Origin: Nemophila menziesii
Lineage: Eukaryota; Streptophyta; Magnoliopsida; Boraginales; Hydrophyllaceae
Assembly: GCA_029959085.1 (NCBI GenBank)
Contig: JARWIR010000050.1
Span: forward strand, 5,015,927 to 5,079,926
Direction of reading: 5' to 3'
DNA length: 64,000 nucleotides
This document shows positions 9,823 to 23,443 of the stretch, one piece after another; the stretch's first letter is position 1, and each line of letters starts with the position of its first letter. The notes under the pieces are model-generated. The model searched no databases, had not been told where the DNA came from, and saw nothing but the letters and a program-made list of their open reading frames with translations. The position numbers were made by a program, and so were the translations under genes.

Positions 9823-12800
9823 CTAACATGAACATTTTAATTATCCACCTCAGAATATTTTGAACATACTTTTTCTATAGACTGAATTTCAGAGTGTAAT
9901 CAAAAATTTTTAATTCAACTAAAATTCAACATAAAAATTTATAAGTAAACTAAATATATTTTCTTAATAATGATCACATCCAAATAGTTATTCAATCTTA
10001 TCAACATACTTATTTAAACTTCATTGTATTAGTTGAAATTATATCTAAATCTAAATTTATATTTTCATAGATGATCTTTTGTGCTTAATCTTGAGAAAAA
10101 ATATTAGATAAATCCATTCACATATTCTACAAACATTTAAGACAACAAAACTAAGGACATTTTGGTAAAAACATAAAAGAAGCACTACTTAAATAATTAA
10201 TATATATTAGCGTTTTGTTTATTAGCACTTATGTGATGCAACTAATGGATTAACTTTATAGGCCATGAATGTAGAAAAAAACTAAAATAAATAAAATTGA
10301 GGCATGGTGTTAATACCTTTTTTGCCGATCTTGTATCTCTTGTTATGCATTCACCTTTTCTATTTTATTGAAATGACATGACCAACGTTCTTTTTCCTGT
10401 AAATCAAATAACTCGATACTAATTGTATAGATAAATGATGAAGTCTTAACAATAAAAAATAGATAAAATATTTACAAATTAATGGATTGTAAATTATATA
10501 ACGTTGCATGTTTAACATTTTTAATAAGTATTTGGAATCTCAATATGGTTAATTGAATAGATTTAGAAATAATAAAAAGTAAATGCTACCTTCAAAATAA
10601 AATGATGTGAATCTCTAAAATATAACATAAGAAAATAAACTATATTTTTATTTATTGCTTAAATCTAAGCTTAATTTGTGTATTCTGGCGCCGACAAAGC
10701 TACCTAAGTATTATTCGCAATAATTATAGTCTAGTGTTATGCTTTAATAAGGGTTGTATAATTCATCAACTTACATTTAGAGGCCATGAAACGTTTACCA
10801 ATTCTATTTTATTGCATAAGACATTGGGTTGTTGTAACAAAACAAAAATATGTTAAGTTAGATTTAGTATAATTATATTTAATCAATATATAAGTGAAAG
10901 GATGAGTTGAACATTCAATTAAGATTACATTGAAAGAAAACAAGTATTTCTGATTCCAAAAATCTATATGGATATGAACTTCTATATTTGTACTCTTTTT
11001 CTGCAGAATTTTTTTATCATTTTTTGTTTTCTTTTATTATTATATAATTATTGGTCATAATAAAAACATACCTTGTGACAAATTACATAGCCTCCAAAAG
11101 AGGGAATGTTCTTGAAAATAAACATAATCTTGATAAACATGGGAGATCCGTCTAAAAGTATCTATCATTATAATCTTCAAAAAAAATATAAAGAAATTGT
11201 AAATTGTAAAAAAAAAACTGATTACACTTTTTATATGGTTTAGAAATAAGCTTGATTTGAAAGTTTTCTTCTTTACCTCCGGTCTTCTTTCTTCAATCGA
11301 TATTTCGCTATGGAAAAGTTTTGAGGCGTGAAAGTTATGGAGTAAGCGTGAAAGTTATGGAGTAAGCGAAGGTTTTTTTCTTTTCCATTTTAACCTACAC
11401 CTTACTTAGCTGAAAAAGCCCAGCCCACTGACTAAGACCCGCACTTTGACCAACCTGAACACTATAAAAGCCCGAATTGACTTCAACTTAAAATTAGGCC
11501 CCGATTATGTTTTTAGAAAAAAAATATGAATGGACACTATTCATTTTTAAAATTCATATATAACCTATCTATTGATTAATTTTTAAGAAAATTGTTCAAT
11601 CCCTAATATGACACTACTAGCTACTATTAAATAATATAGAAACATCTAATAATCACTATGGTATCATTGCATTTCCAAAATATGTATCTCTATCATCTAT
11701 CTTAGTGTTACAATAGATACATAACGAGTCAATATTGTGGTCACATGATATTTGTCTTATCTTTTTTGGCTATTTGTTGAGTGTAGCTAATCATAGAGTA
11801 AGTCTATGTCTCGGTTTAATTTTCTTGTCACACCATAATATTATGCCATGTACAAAATTTATTTGCTAGCCGCAATAGATTGCATGTATATCATAGATTT
11901 GTTGGACACAATATTGTATAATATGTTTTACTTAAAGTATAAGTTGTTTTTAGCTTAAAATTTGAATAAAAAAATTGATCCATGTAAATAGTGTATGGTT
12001 TAGATAAAAGTTCTCATATTTTTCTATGACCATCTTTCATCATCTTTCTCTTTTGAAAAAATTTAAGAAATAAATAAAAGTTCATATTTAACTCAAATCT
12101 TAGTTTTATGGAAATTTATTCATCTAATATTTGATGGTTCAATACTATTAAGAAACATACTCTATGTTTTTAACTTGCAAAAGTAATTATCTAGTTAATC
12201 TAATGACATGTATTTTGTTATTATAATTAATAAATGTAATGTGAATATTTGACCATTCAATATATGATGTAAGTTTTACTCAAGTTTTGAAGGAGGAGAT
12301 ACCTTAAAAAGCCTAAATTACTGGAAAATCAGCTATAATTTAGCAAATTTCATCAATTTGATAATATGCGTTCCAAATATTTAAAACATCATTAATCCCT
12401 GTAAATTTCCTCCATTCCAAATATTTAAATGTGTATATTATTCAATGTGGCCTACTATAGTCCATATGGTCTACACTGATGAGTTAGTGTCATATTTTTG
12501 GAATTCGCATCCATTTTTTAATTATTGTCAAAAAATAATTAAAATACAATAAACATCTTTTGAAATATATCATCCATCCTTTGTTTTTGTACATAAAAGT
12601 TATTTACAGGCTTCATCTATAACTAAAGGCAAAATAGTCTAAAAATAAATTATTTAACTAAAAAAAAACCATATAACATTATTATTCACCTTATTTCACA
12701 AACACCCAATTTAACTAAAACACCTAGAACAAAAGTTATTAACAATATCGCTTGTAAAGTTATTCTGAAATATTGTTAAAGACTTGTAGCCATTTTTGAA

Positions 12801-13584
12801 ATCTTCTGCGACAATCATAATTTATATGACCTGAAATTTATTTCATTTTCTATTTGATTGCATGTATCTCATTTTACATAAGATTTTTCAATTATATATT
12901 AACTTGAATACCTTTTTCTGACCAAATTTAAATAAATAAATAAATTACCTCTTATCCAGATTGGATCCATTAAGTACTCACGTGTCACAAAGCTCGGATA
13001 AAGTCCTATTGATGCACTTCAATCTGACACAAGAGCCATAAAATTCAGATCATTCTAAAAACACGCTAATGATTTCACTTGTACATGTTTTATTAATTTA
13101 ACATTAAATTGAATTAGAAAATTTTGTAAGTGAAATATAAACACACCTTGTTACAAAAATTCATTGAACTATACATTTCCAGTAAATTTTAAATTCGTAA
13201 TTGTCAATGTCATAAATAGTTAAAAAGTAGCTTAGTTTATAAACTTTAAAAGTTTCTAATAAATAAAATAAAATAAAACCCTTACCTGGAGCCTTTGGTG
13301 GTGTTGTTGATGTTGGTGGTGCTGGTGATGATGGAGAAGGTGGAGCTGGCGGGGTGACCTTTCTAGGGTGCCCCTTGGCAGCTTTTTGGGTAAACCCGAG
13401 GTGGCGGTCTTGTGTGGTGTTGCTAGTGAAGCCCTGTTAAAGGAAATATTCGAGAAGGTGGTCTTTTGTTGTGGTGTTGGAGCTGGTTTCGCCTGCAAAG
13501 GAAAAACTTTTGTAGGGCATTGATCATATGTTATCTAAAAGCCAGGACACCTTGATATGCTCGATGGTGTTCTTGACGCCAACT
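9054..13584 (-). repeat. Array unit 3 (4,531 bp)
   Basis: Two copies of the 20-bp minisatellite near 11,330-11,370. A 33-bp deletion near 12,412 joins ttcct to ccattcc and removes the ctaattcgttaaac...ccctt segment; units 11, 12 and 13 share it. Confidence 0.95.
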
Positions 13585-14351
13585 GTTATAAGGGACCCAC
13601 TGTTTCCACCAACATGGTTCTCACGTCCGTCCGGAAGGATAGAAACCCTTTAGGGAAAAGCGAAACGTAATCCGATTCTCCACCGCTAGCTAAATAGCGT
13701 ACCCAAAAAAAAAGATTATGCAATTAGATTTATGCGGGTTTCTTATAGGATTAGCATGTTACTTTGTCTTGTTTTTAAACGACTTTGAATATATTATCGA
13801 ATTAATAAGATTCAACTACAAAAAAGAGATAATTAAAAAACTTACATTCACATGGAACACTGACACACGGTTTCTAGGATCGCTACCATTCACCACATAA
13901 CAGATTTCTGTAACATTACTAGCACTCGAGAAATCCTCGGACTGCAATTAATGTAAAGATAATTTCACGATAAGTCCCTATAAATTATAAGTATAATTTT
14001 TATGAAACTATTGAGGGAAGTGAAAGTTGTGAGAAGTACCTTGTGGTGACGTGTATTATCATTGACAAAGTCAAAGATTCTTCTGGTGGCAATGGAAGCC
14101 ATAAAGAAGCTACAGCATTACGAACAGTCTTGGAAGGCATTTCCGGTTCATTTAACTTCTTCTTGGTGACCTGCCATCACTATTTACCCAAAAAGAATAA
14201 AAATTAATATAGAGTTAATTAATTATGCTAAGTCAATTGTAATTATTTATTAAAAATTTTACCCGCATTATGGAGAAGTCGAACCTGGTAAAGGGTATAA
14301 ATCCAACGCTTTGCACCATAAGCAAGACCTGCACCCACTAGAGGCTTGTAC
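13524..14351 (-). pseudogene. HD-ZIP IV relic, copy 4
   Basis: Carries an extra private lesion: one base is missing in the WLPLPPRRIF exon (attcttctggtgg near 14,080 where others read attcttcgtggtgg). This breaks the frame inside the otherwise open exon. At the 3' end the gacgccaac version puts LITVG and VKNTIEHIKVS in one frame, closer to the presumed ancestral reading than the gacgtccaac copies. Confidence 0.85.
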
Positions 14352-17300
14352 CTAACATGAACATTTTAATTATCCACCTCAGAATATTTTGAATATACTT
14401 TTTCTGTAGACTGAATTTCAGAGTGTAATCAAAAAATTATAATTCAACTAAAATTGATCATAAAAATTTATAAGTAAACTAAATATATTTTCTTAATAAT
14501 GATCACATCCAAATACTTATTCAAACTTATCAACATACTTATTTAATCTTCATTGTATTAGTTGAAATTATATCTAAATCTAAATTTATATTTTCATAGA
14601 TGATCTTTTGTGCTTAATCTTGAGAAAAAATATTAGATAAATCGATTCACATATTCTACAAACATTTAAGACAACAAAACTAAGGACATTTTGGTAAAAA
14701 CATAAAAGAAGCACTACTTAAATAATTAATATATATTAGCGTTTTGTTTATTAGCACTTATGTGATGCAACTAATGGATTAACTTTATAGGCCATGAATG
14801 TAGAAAAAACTAAAATGAATAAAACTGAGGCATGGTGTTAATACCTTTTTTGCCGATCTTGTATCTCTTGTTATGCATTCACCTTTTCTATTTTATTGAA
14901 ATGACATGACCAACGTTCTTTTTCCTGTAAATCAAATAACTCGATACTAATTGTATAGATAAATGATGAAGTCTTAACAATAAAAAATAGATAAAATATT
15001 TACAAATTAATGGATTGTAAATTATATAACGTTGCATGTTTAACATTTTAATAAGTATTTGGAATCTCAATAATGTTAATTGAATAGATTTAGAAATAAT
15101 AAAAAGTAAATGCTACCTTCAAAAGAAAATGATGTGAATCTCTAAAATATAACATAAAAAAATAAACTATATTTTATTTATTGCTTAAATCTAGGCTTAA
15201 TTCAAAGCTACATAAGTATTATTCGCAATAATTATAGTCTAGTGTTATGCTTTAATAAGGGTTGTATAATTCATCAACTTACATTTAGAGGCCATGAAAC
15301 TTTTACCAATTCTATTTTATTGCATAAGACATTGGGTTGTTGTAACAAAACAAAAATATGTTAAGCTAGATTTAGTATAATTATATTTAATCAATATATA
15401 AGTGAAAGGATGAGTTGAACATTCAATTAAGATTACATTGAAAGAAAACAAGTATTTCTGATTCCAAAAATCTATATGGATATGAACTTCTATATTTGTA
15501 CTCTTTTTCTGCAGAATTTTTTTATCATTTTTTGTTTTCTTTTATTATTATATAATTATTGGTCATAATAAAAACATACCTTGTGACAAATTACATAGAC
15601 TCCAAAAGAGGGAATGTTCTTGAAAAGAAACATAATCTTGATAAACATGGGAGATCCGTCTAAAAGTATCCATCATTATAATCTTCACAAAAAATATAAA
15701 GAAATTGTAAATTGTAAAAAAAAAAACTGATTACACTTTTTATATGGTTTAGAAATAAGCTTGATTTGAAAGTTTTCTTCTTTACCTCCGGTCTTCTTCC
15801 TTCAATCGATATTTCGCTATGGAAAAGTTTTGATGCGTGAAAGTTATGGAGTAAGCGTGAAAGTTATGGAGTAAGCGTGAAAGTTATGGAGTAAGCGAAG
15901 GTTTTTTTCTTTTCCTTTTTAACCTACACCCTGCTTAGCTGAAAAAGCCCAGTCCACTGACTAAGACCCGCACTTAGACCAACCTGAACACTATAAAAGC
16001 CCAAATTGACTTGAACTTAAAATTAGGCCCCCGATTATGTTTTTAGAAAAAAAATATGAATGGACACTATTCATTTTTAAAATTCATATATAACCTATCT
16101 ATTGATTAATTTTTTAGAAAATTGTTCAATCCCTAATATGACACTACTACCTACTATTAAATAATATAGAAACATCTAATAATCACTATGGTAACATTGC
16201 ATTTCCAAAATATGTATCTCTATCATCTATCTTAGTGTTACAATAGATACATAACGAGTCAAGATTGTGGTCACATGATATTTGTCTTATCTTTTTTGGC
16301 TATTTGTTGAGTGTAGCTAATCATAGAGTAAGTCTATGTCTCGGTTTAATTTTCTTGTCACACCATAATATTATGCCATGTACAAAATTTATTTACTAGC
16401 CGCAATAGATTGCATGTATATCATAGATTTGTTGGACACAATATTGTATAATATGTTTTACTTAAAGTATAAGTTGTTTTTAGTTTAAAATTTAAATAAA
16501 AAAAATTGATCCATGTAAATAGTGTATGGTTTAGATAAAAGTTCTCATATTTTTCTATGACCATCTTTCATCATCTTTCTCTTTTGAAAAAATTTATGAA
16601 ATAAATGTAAGTTCATATTTAACTCAAATCTTAGTTTTGAGGAAATCCATTCATCTAATATTTGATGGTTCAATACTATTAAGAAACATACTCTATGTTT
16701 TTAACTTGGAAAAGTAATTATCTAGTTAATCTAATGACATGTATTTTGTTATTATAATTAATAAATGTAATGTGAATATTTGACCATTCAATATATGATG
16801 TAAGTCTTACTCAAGTTTTGAAGGAGGAGATACCTTAAAAAGCATAAATTACTGGAAAATCAGCTATAATTAACAAATTTCAGCAATTTGATAATATGCG
16901 TTCCAAATATTTAAAACATCATTAATCCCTGTAAATTTCCTCTATTTCGTTAAACTTTGATAAGTTAATCCCTTCCATTCCAAATATTTAAATGTGTATA
17001 TTATTCAATATGGCCTACTATAGTCCCTATGGTCTACACTGATGAGTTAGTGTCATATTTTTGGAATTCGCATCCATTTTTTAATTATTGTCAAAAAATA
17101 ATTAAAATACAATACACATCCTTTGAAATATATCATCCATCCTTTGTTTTTGTACATAAAAGTTATTTACAAGCTTCATCTATAACTAAAGACAAAGTAG
17201 TCTAAAAATAAATTATTTAACTCAAAAAAACCCATATAACCTTATTATTCACCTTATTTCACAAACACCCAATTTAACTAAAACACCTAGAACAAAAGTT

Positions 17301-18147
17301 ATTAACAGTATCGCTTGTAAAGTTATTCTATAATATTGTTAAAGACTTGTAGCCATTTGTGAAATCTTTTGCGACAATCATAATTTATATGACCTGAAAT
17401 TTATTTCATGCTCTATTTAATTGCATGTATCTCATTTTACATAAGATTTTTCAATTATATATTAACTTGAATACCTTTTTCTGACCAAATTTAAATAAAT
17501 AAATTAATTACCTCGTATCCAGATTGGGTCCATTAAGTACTCACGTGTCACAAAGCTCGGATAAAGTCCTATTGATGCACTTCAATCTGACACAAGAGCC
17601 ATAAAATTCAGATCATTCTAAAAACACGCTAATGATTTAACTTGTACAAGTTTTATTAATTTAACATTAAATTGAATTAGAAAATTTTGTAAGTGAAATA
17701 TAAACACACCTTGTTACAAAAATTCATTGAACTATACATTTCCAGTAAATTTTATATTCGTAATTGTCAGCGTCATAAATAGTTAAAAAGTAGCTTAGTT
17801 TATAAACTTTAAAAGTTTCTAATAAATAAAATAATATAAAACCCTTACCTGGAGCCTTTGGTGGTATTGTTGATGTTGGTGGTGCTGGTGATGATGGAGA
17901 AGGTGGAACTGGTGGGGTGACCTTTCTAGGGTGCCCCTTGGCAGCTTTTTGGGTAAACCCGAGGTGGCGGTCTAGTGTGGTGTTGCTGGTGAAGCCCTGT
18001 TAAAGGAACTATTCGAGAAGGTGGTCTTTTGTTGTGGTGTTGGAGCTGGTTTCGCCTGCAAAGGGAAAACTTTTGTAGGGCATTAATCATATGTTGTCTA
18101 AAAGCCAGGACATCTTGATATGCTCGATGGTGTTCTTGACGCCAACT
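13585..18147 (-). repeat. Array unit 4 (4,563 bp, longest)
   Basis: Three copies of the 20-bp minisatellite (about 15,834-15,896), which explains most of its extra length. An 18-bp deletion near 15,203 removes the tgtgtattctggcgccga segment; only unit 5 shares it. Confidence 0.95.
15834..15896. repeat. Triplicated 20-bp minisatellite in unit 4
   Basis: Three consecutive copies of gcgtgaaagttatggagtaa, the highest number in the window. It shows replication-slippage-type growth inside a single unit of the array. Confidence 0.92.
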
Positions 18148-18914
18148 GTTATAAGGGACCCACTGTTTCCACCAACATGGTCCTCACGTCCGTCCGGAAG
18201 GATAGAAACCCTTTAGGGAAAAGAGAAACGTAATCCGATTCTCCACCGCTAGCTAAATAGCGTACCCAAAAAAAAGATTATGCAATTAGATCTATGCGGG
18301 TTTCTTACAGGATTAGCATGTTACTTTGTCATGTTTTTAAACGACTTTGAATATATTATCGAATTAATAAGATTCAACTAAAAAAAAGAGATAATTAAAA
18401 AACTTACATTCACATGGAACACTGACACACGGTTTCTAGGATCGCTACCATTCACCACATAACAGATTTCTGTAACATTACTAGCACTCGAGAAATCGTC
18501 GGACTGCAATTAATGTAAAAATAATTTCACGATAAGTCCCTATAAATTATAAGTATAATTTTTATGAAACTATTGAGGGAAGTGAAAGTTGTGAGTAGTA
18601 CCTTGTGGTGACGTGTATTATCATTGACAAAGTCAAAGATTCTTCGTGGTGGCAATGGAAGCCATAAAGAAGCTACAGCATTACGCACAGTCTTGGAAGG
18701 CATTTCCGGTTCATTTAACTTCTTCTTGGTGACCTGCCATCACTATTTACCCAAAAAGAATAAAAACTAATATAGAGTTAATTAATTATGCTAAGTCAAT
18801 TGTAATTATTTATTAAAAATTTTACCAGCATTATGGAGAAGACGAAACTGGTAAAGGGTATAAACCCAACGCTTTGCACCATAAGCAAGACCTCCACTCA
18901 CTAGAGGCTTGTAC
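18087..18914 (-). pseudogene. HD-ZIP IV relic, copy 5
   Basis: Same exon set. In the intron before QSNMLIL the acceptor context is altered (caactaaaaaaaag in place of caactacaaaaaag). The GAKRW exon has small changes at its 3' end (gacgaaactgg, ttaccagc). LITVG and VKNTIEHIKVS are in one frame (gacgccaac version). Confidence 0.85.
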
Positions 18915-21900
18915 CTAACATGAACATTCTAATTATCCACCTCAGAATATTTTGAATATACTTTTTCTGTAGACTGAATTTCAGAGTGTAATCAAAAAAT
19001 TATAATTCAACTAAAATTCAACATAGAAATTTATAAGTAAACTGAATATATTTTCTTAATAATGATCACATCCAAATAGTTATTCAAACTTATCAACATA
19101 CTTATTTAATCTTCATTGTATTAGTTGAAATTATATCTAAATCTAAATTTATATTTTCATAGATGATCTTTTGTGCTTAATCTTGAGAAAAAATATTAGA
19201 TAAATCGATTCACATATTCTACAAACATTTAAGACAACAAAACTAAGGACATTTTGGTAAAAACATAAAAGAAGCACTACTTAAATAATTAATATATATT
19301 AGCGTTTTGTTTATTAGCACTTATGTGATGCAACTAATGGATTAACTTTATAGGCCATGAATGTAGAAAAAACTAAAATGAATAAAATTGAGGCATGGTG
19401 TTAATACCTTTTTTGCCGATCTTGTATCTCTTGTTATGCATTCACCTTTTCTATTTTATTGAAATGACATGACCAACGTTCTTTTTCCTGTAAATCAAAT
19501 AACTCGATACTAATTGTATAGATAAATGATGAAGTCTTAACAATAAAAAATAGATAAAATGTTTACAAATTAATGGATTATAAATTATATAACGTTGCAT
19601 GTTTAACATTTTTAATAAGTATTTGGAATCTCAATAATGTTAATTGAATAGATTTAGAAATAATAAAAAGTAAATGCTACCTTCAAAAGAAAATGATGTG
19701 AATCTCTAAAATATAACATAAGAAAATAAACTATATTTTATTTATTGCTTAAATCTAGGCTTAATTCAAAGCTACCTAAGTATTATTCGCAATAATTATA
19801 GTCTAGTGTTATGCTTTAATAAGGGTTGTATAATTCATCAACTTACATTTAGAGGCCATGAAACTTTTACCAATTCTATTTTATTGCATAAGACATTGGG
19901 TTGTTGTAACAAAACAAAAATATGTTAAGCTAGATTTAGTATAATTATATTTAATCAATATATAAGTGAAAGGATGACTTGAACATTCAATTAAGATTAC
20001 ATTGAAAGAAAACAAGTATTTCTGATTCCAAAAATCTATATGGATATGAACTTCTATATTTGTACTCTTCTTTTTCTGCAGAATTTTTTTTATCATTTTT
20101 TGTTTTCTTTTATTATTATATAATTATTGGTCATAATAAAAACATACCTTGTGACAAATTACATAGACTCCAAAAGAGGGAATGTTCTTGAAAAGAAACA
20201 TAATCTTGATAAACATGGGAGATCCGTCTAAAAGTATCTATCATTATAATCTTCAAAAAAAATATAAAGAAATTGTAAATTGTAAAAAAAAAACTGATTA
20301 CACTTTTTATATGGTTTAGAAATAAGCTTGATTTGAAAGTTTTCTTCTTTACCTCCGGTCTTCTTTCTTCAATCGATATTTCGCTATGGAAAAGTTTTGC
20401 GGCGTGAAAGTTATGGAGTAAGCGAAGCTTTTTTTCTTTTCCATTTTAACCTACACCCTGCTTAGCTGAAAAAGCCCAGCCCACTGACTAAGACCCGCAC
20501 TTTGACCAACCTGAACACTATAAAAGCCCAAATTGACTTGAACTTAAAATTAGGCCCCTGATTATGTTTTTAGAAAAAAAATATGAATGCACACTATTCA
20601 TTTTTAAAATTCATATATAACCTATCTATTGATTAATTTTTTAGAAAATTGTTCAATCCCTAATATGACACTACTAGCTACTATTAAATAATATAGAAAC
20701 ATCTAATAATCACTATGGTAACATTGCATTTCCAAAATATGTATCTCTATCATCTATCTTAGTGTTATAATAGATATATAACGAGTCAATATTGTAGTCA
20801 CATGATATTTGTCTTATCTATTTTGGCTATTTGTTGAGTGTAGCTAATCATAGAGAAAGTCTATGTCTCGGTTTAATTTTCTTGTGACACCATAATATTA
20901 TGCCATGTACAAAATTTATTTGCTAGCCGCAAAGATTGCATGTATATCATAGATTTGTTGGACACAATATTGTATAATATGTTTTACTTAAAGTATAAGT
21001 TGTTTTTAGCTTAAAATTTGAATAAAAAAATTGATCCATGTAAATAGTGTATGGTTTAGATAAAAGTTCTCATATTTTTCTATGACCATCTTTCATCATC
21101 TTTCTCTTTTGAAAAAATTTAAGAAATAAATGTAAGTTCATATTTAACTCAAATCTTAGTTTTGAGGAAATTCATTCATCTAATATTTGATGGTTCAACA
21201 CTATTAAGAAACATACTCTATGTTTTTAACTTGCAAAAGTAATTATCTAGTTAATCTAATGACATGTATTTTGTTATTATAATTAATAAATGTAATGTGA
21301 ATATTTGACCATTCAATATATGATGTAAGTTTTACTCAAGTTTTGAAGGAGGAGATACCTTAAAAAGCCTAAATTACTGGAAAATCAGCTATAATTTAGC
21401 AAATTTCAGCAATTTGATAATATGCGTTCCAAATATTTAAAACATCATTAATCCCTGTAAATTTCCTCTAATTCGTTAAACTTTGATAAGTTAATCCCTT
21501 CCATTCCAAATATTTAAATGTGTATATTATTCAATGTGGCCTACTATAGTCCCTATGGTCTACACTGATGAGTTAGTGTCATATTTTTGGAATTCGCATC
21601 CATTTTTTAATTATTGTCAAAAAAAAATTAAAATAAAATACACATCCTTTGAAATATATCATCCATCCTTTGTTTTTGTACATAAAAGTTATTTATAGGC
21701 TTCATCTATAACTAAAGACAAAATAGTCTAAAAATAAATTATTTAACTCAAAAAAAAACCATATAACATTATTATTCACCTTATTTCACAAACACCCAAT
21801 TTAACTAAAACACCTAGAACAAAAGTTATTAACAATATCGCTTGTAAAGTTATTCTGAAATATTGTTAAAGACTTGTAGCCATTTGTGAAATCTTCTGCG

Positions 21901-22675
21901 ACAATCATAATTTATATGACCTGAAATTTATTTCATGTTCTATTTAATTGCATGTATCTCATTTTACATAAGATTTTTCAATTATATATTAACTTGAATA
22001 CCTTTTTCTGACCAAATTTAAATAAGAAAATTAATTACCTCTTATCCAGATTTGGTCCATTAAGTACTCACGTGTCACAAAGCTCGGATAAAGTCCTATT
22101 GATGCACTTCAATCTGACACAAGAGCCATAAAATTCAGATCATTCTAAAAACTAGTTAATGATTTCACTTGTACAAGTTTTATTAATTTAACATTTAATT
22201 GAACTAGAAAATTTTGTAAGTGAAATATAAACACACCTTGTTACAAAAATTCATTGAACTATACATTTCCAATAAATTTTATATTCGTAATTGTCAACGT
22301 CAAAAATAGTTAAAAAGTAGCTTAGTTTATAAACTTTAAAAGTTTCTAATAAATAAAATAAAATAAAACCCTTACCTGGAGCCTTTGGTGGTGTTGTTGA
22401 TGTTGGTGGTGCTGGTGATGATGGAGAAGGTGGAGCTGGTGGGGTGACCTTTCTAGGGTGCCCCTTGGCAGCTTTTTGGGTAAACCCGAGGTGGCGGTGT
22501 TGTGTGGTGTTGCTGGTGAAGCCCTGTTAAAGGAAATATTCGAGAAGGTGGTCTTTTGTTGTGGTGTTGGAGCTGGTTTCGCCTACAAAGGGAAAACTTT
22601 TGTAGGGCATTGATCATATGTTGTCTAAAAGCCTGGACACCTTGATACGCTCGATGGTGTTCTTGAAGCCCAACT
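18148..22675 (-). repeat. Array unit 5 (4,528 bp)
   Basis: Shares the 18-bp deletion of unit 4 (near 19,766). Its last ~0.65 kb carries the variant set gatttggtcc, aactagttaatg, aacatttaattgaac, tgaagcccaac, which is also found at the end of unit 6. Unit 5 therefore looks like the junction between the unit 4 type and the unit 6-9 type. Confidence 0.95.
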
Positions 22676-23443
22676 GTTATAAGGGACCCACTGTTTCCAC
22701 CAACATGGTCCTCACGTCCGTCCGGAAGGATAGAAACCCTTTAGGGAAAAGAGAAACGTAATCCGATTCTCCACCGCTAGCTAAATAGCGTACCCAAAAA
22801 AAAAGATTATGCAATTAGATCTATGCGGGTTTCTTATAGGATTAGCATGTTACTTTGTCATGTTTTTAAACGACTTTGAATATATTATCGAATTAATAAG
22901 ATTCAACTACAAAAAAGAGATAATTAAAAAACTTACATTCACATGGAACACTGACACAGGGTTTCTAGGATCGCTACCATTCACCACATAACAGATTTCT
23001 GTAACATTACTAGCACTCGAGAAATCGTCGGACTGCAATTAATGTAAAAATAATTTCACGATAAGTCCCTATAAATTATAAATATAATTTTTATGAAACT
23101 ATTGAGGGAAGTGAAAGTTGTGAGTAGTACCTTGTGGTGACGTGTATTATCATTGACAAAGTCAAAGATTCTTCGTGGTGGCAATGGAAGCCATAAAGAA
23201 GCTACAGCATTACGAACAGTCTTGGAAGGTATTTCCGGTTCATTTAACTTCTTCTTGGTGACCTGCCATCACTATTTACCCAAAAAGAATAAAAATTAAT
23301 ATAGAGTTAATTAATTATGCTAAGTCAATTGAAATTATTTATTAAAAATTTTACCCGCATTATGGAGAAGACGAACCTGGTAAAGGGTATAGACCCAACG
23401 CTTTGCACCATAAGCAAGACCTGCACCCACTCGAGGCTTGTAC
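22614..23443 (-). pseudogene. HD-ZIP IV relic, copy 6
   Basis: Same exon set. Variants shared with copies 7 and 9: RNPVSV at the canonical Cys site (cacagggtttct) and EIPSK in place of EMPSK at the start of the WLPLPP exon (gaaggtatttcc). The tail segment uses the tgaagcccaac version. Confidence 0.85.

Noticed and set aside
19881..20096. 71-codon minus-strand frame in unit 5
   Set aside because: Depends on a private insertion in a T-rich tract; not open in the other units.
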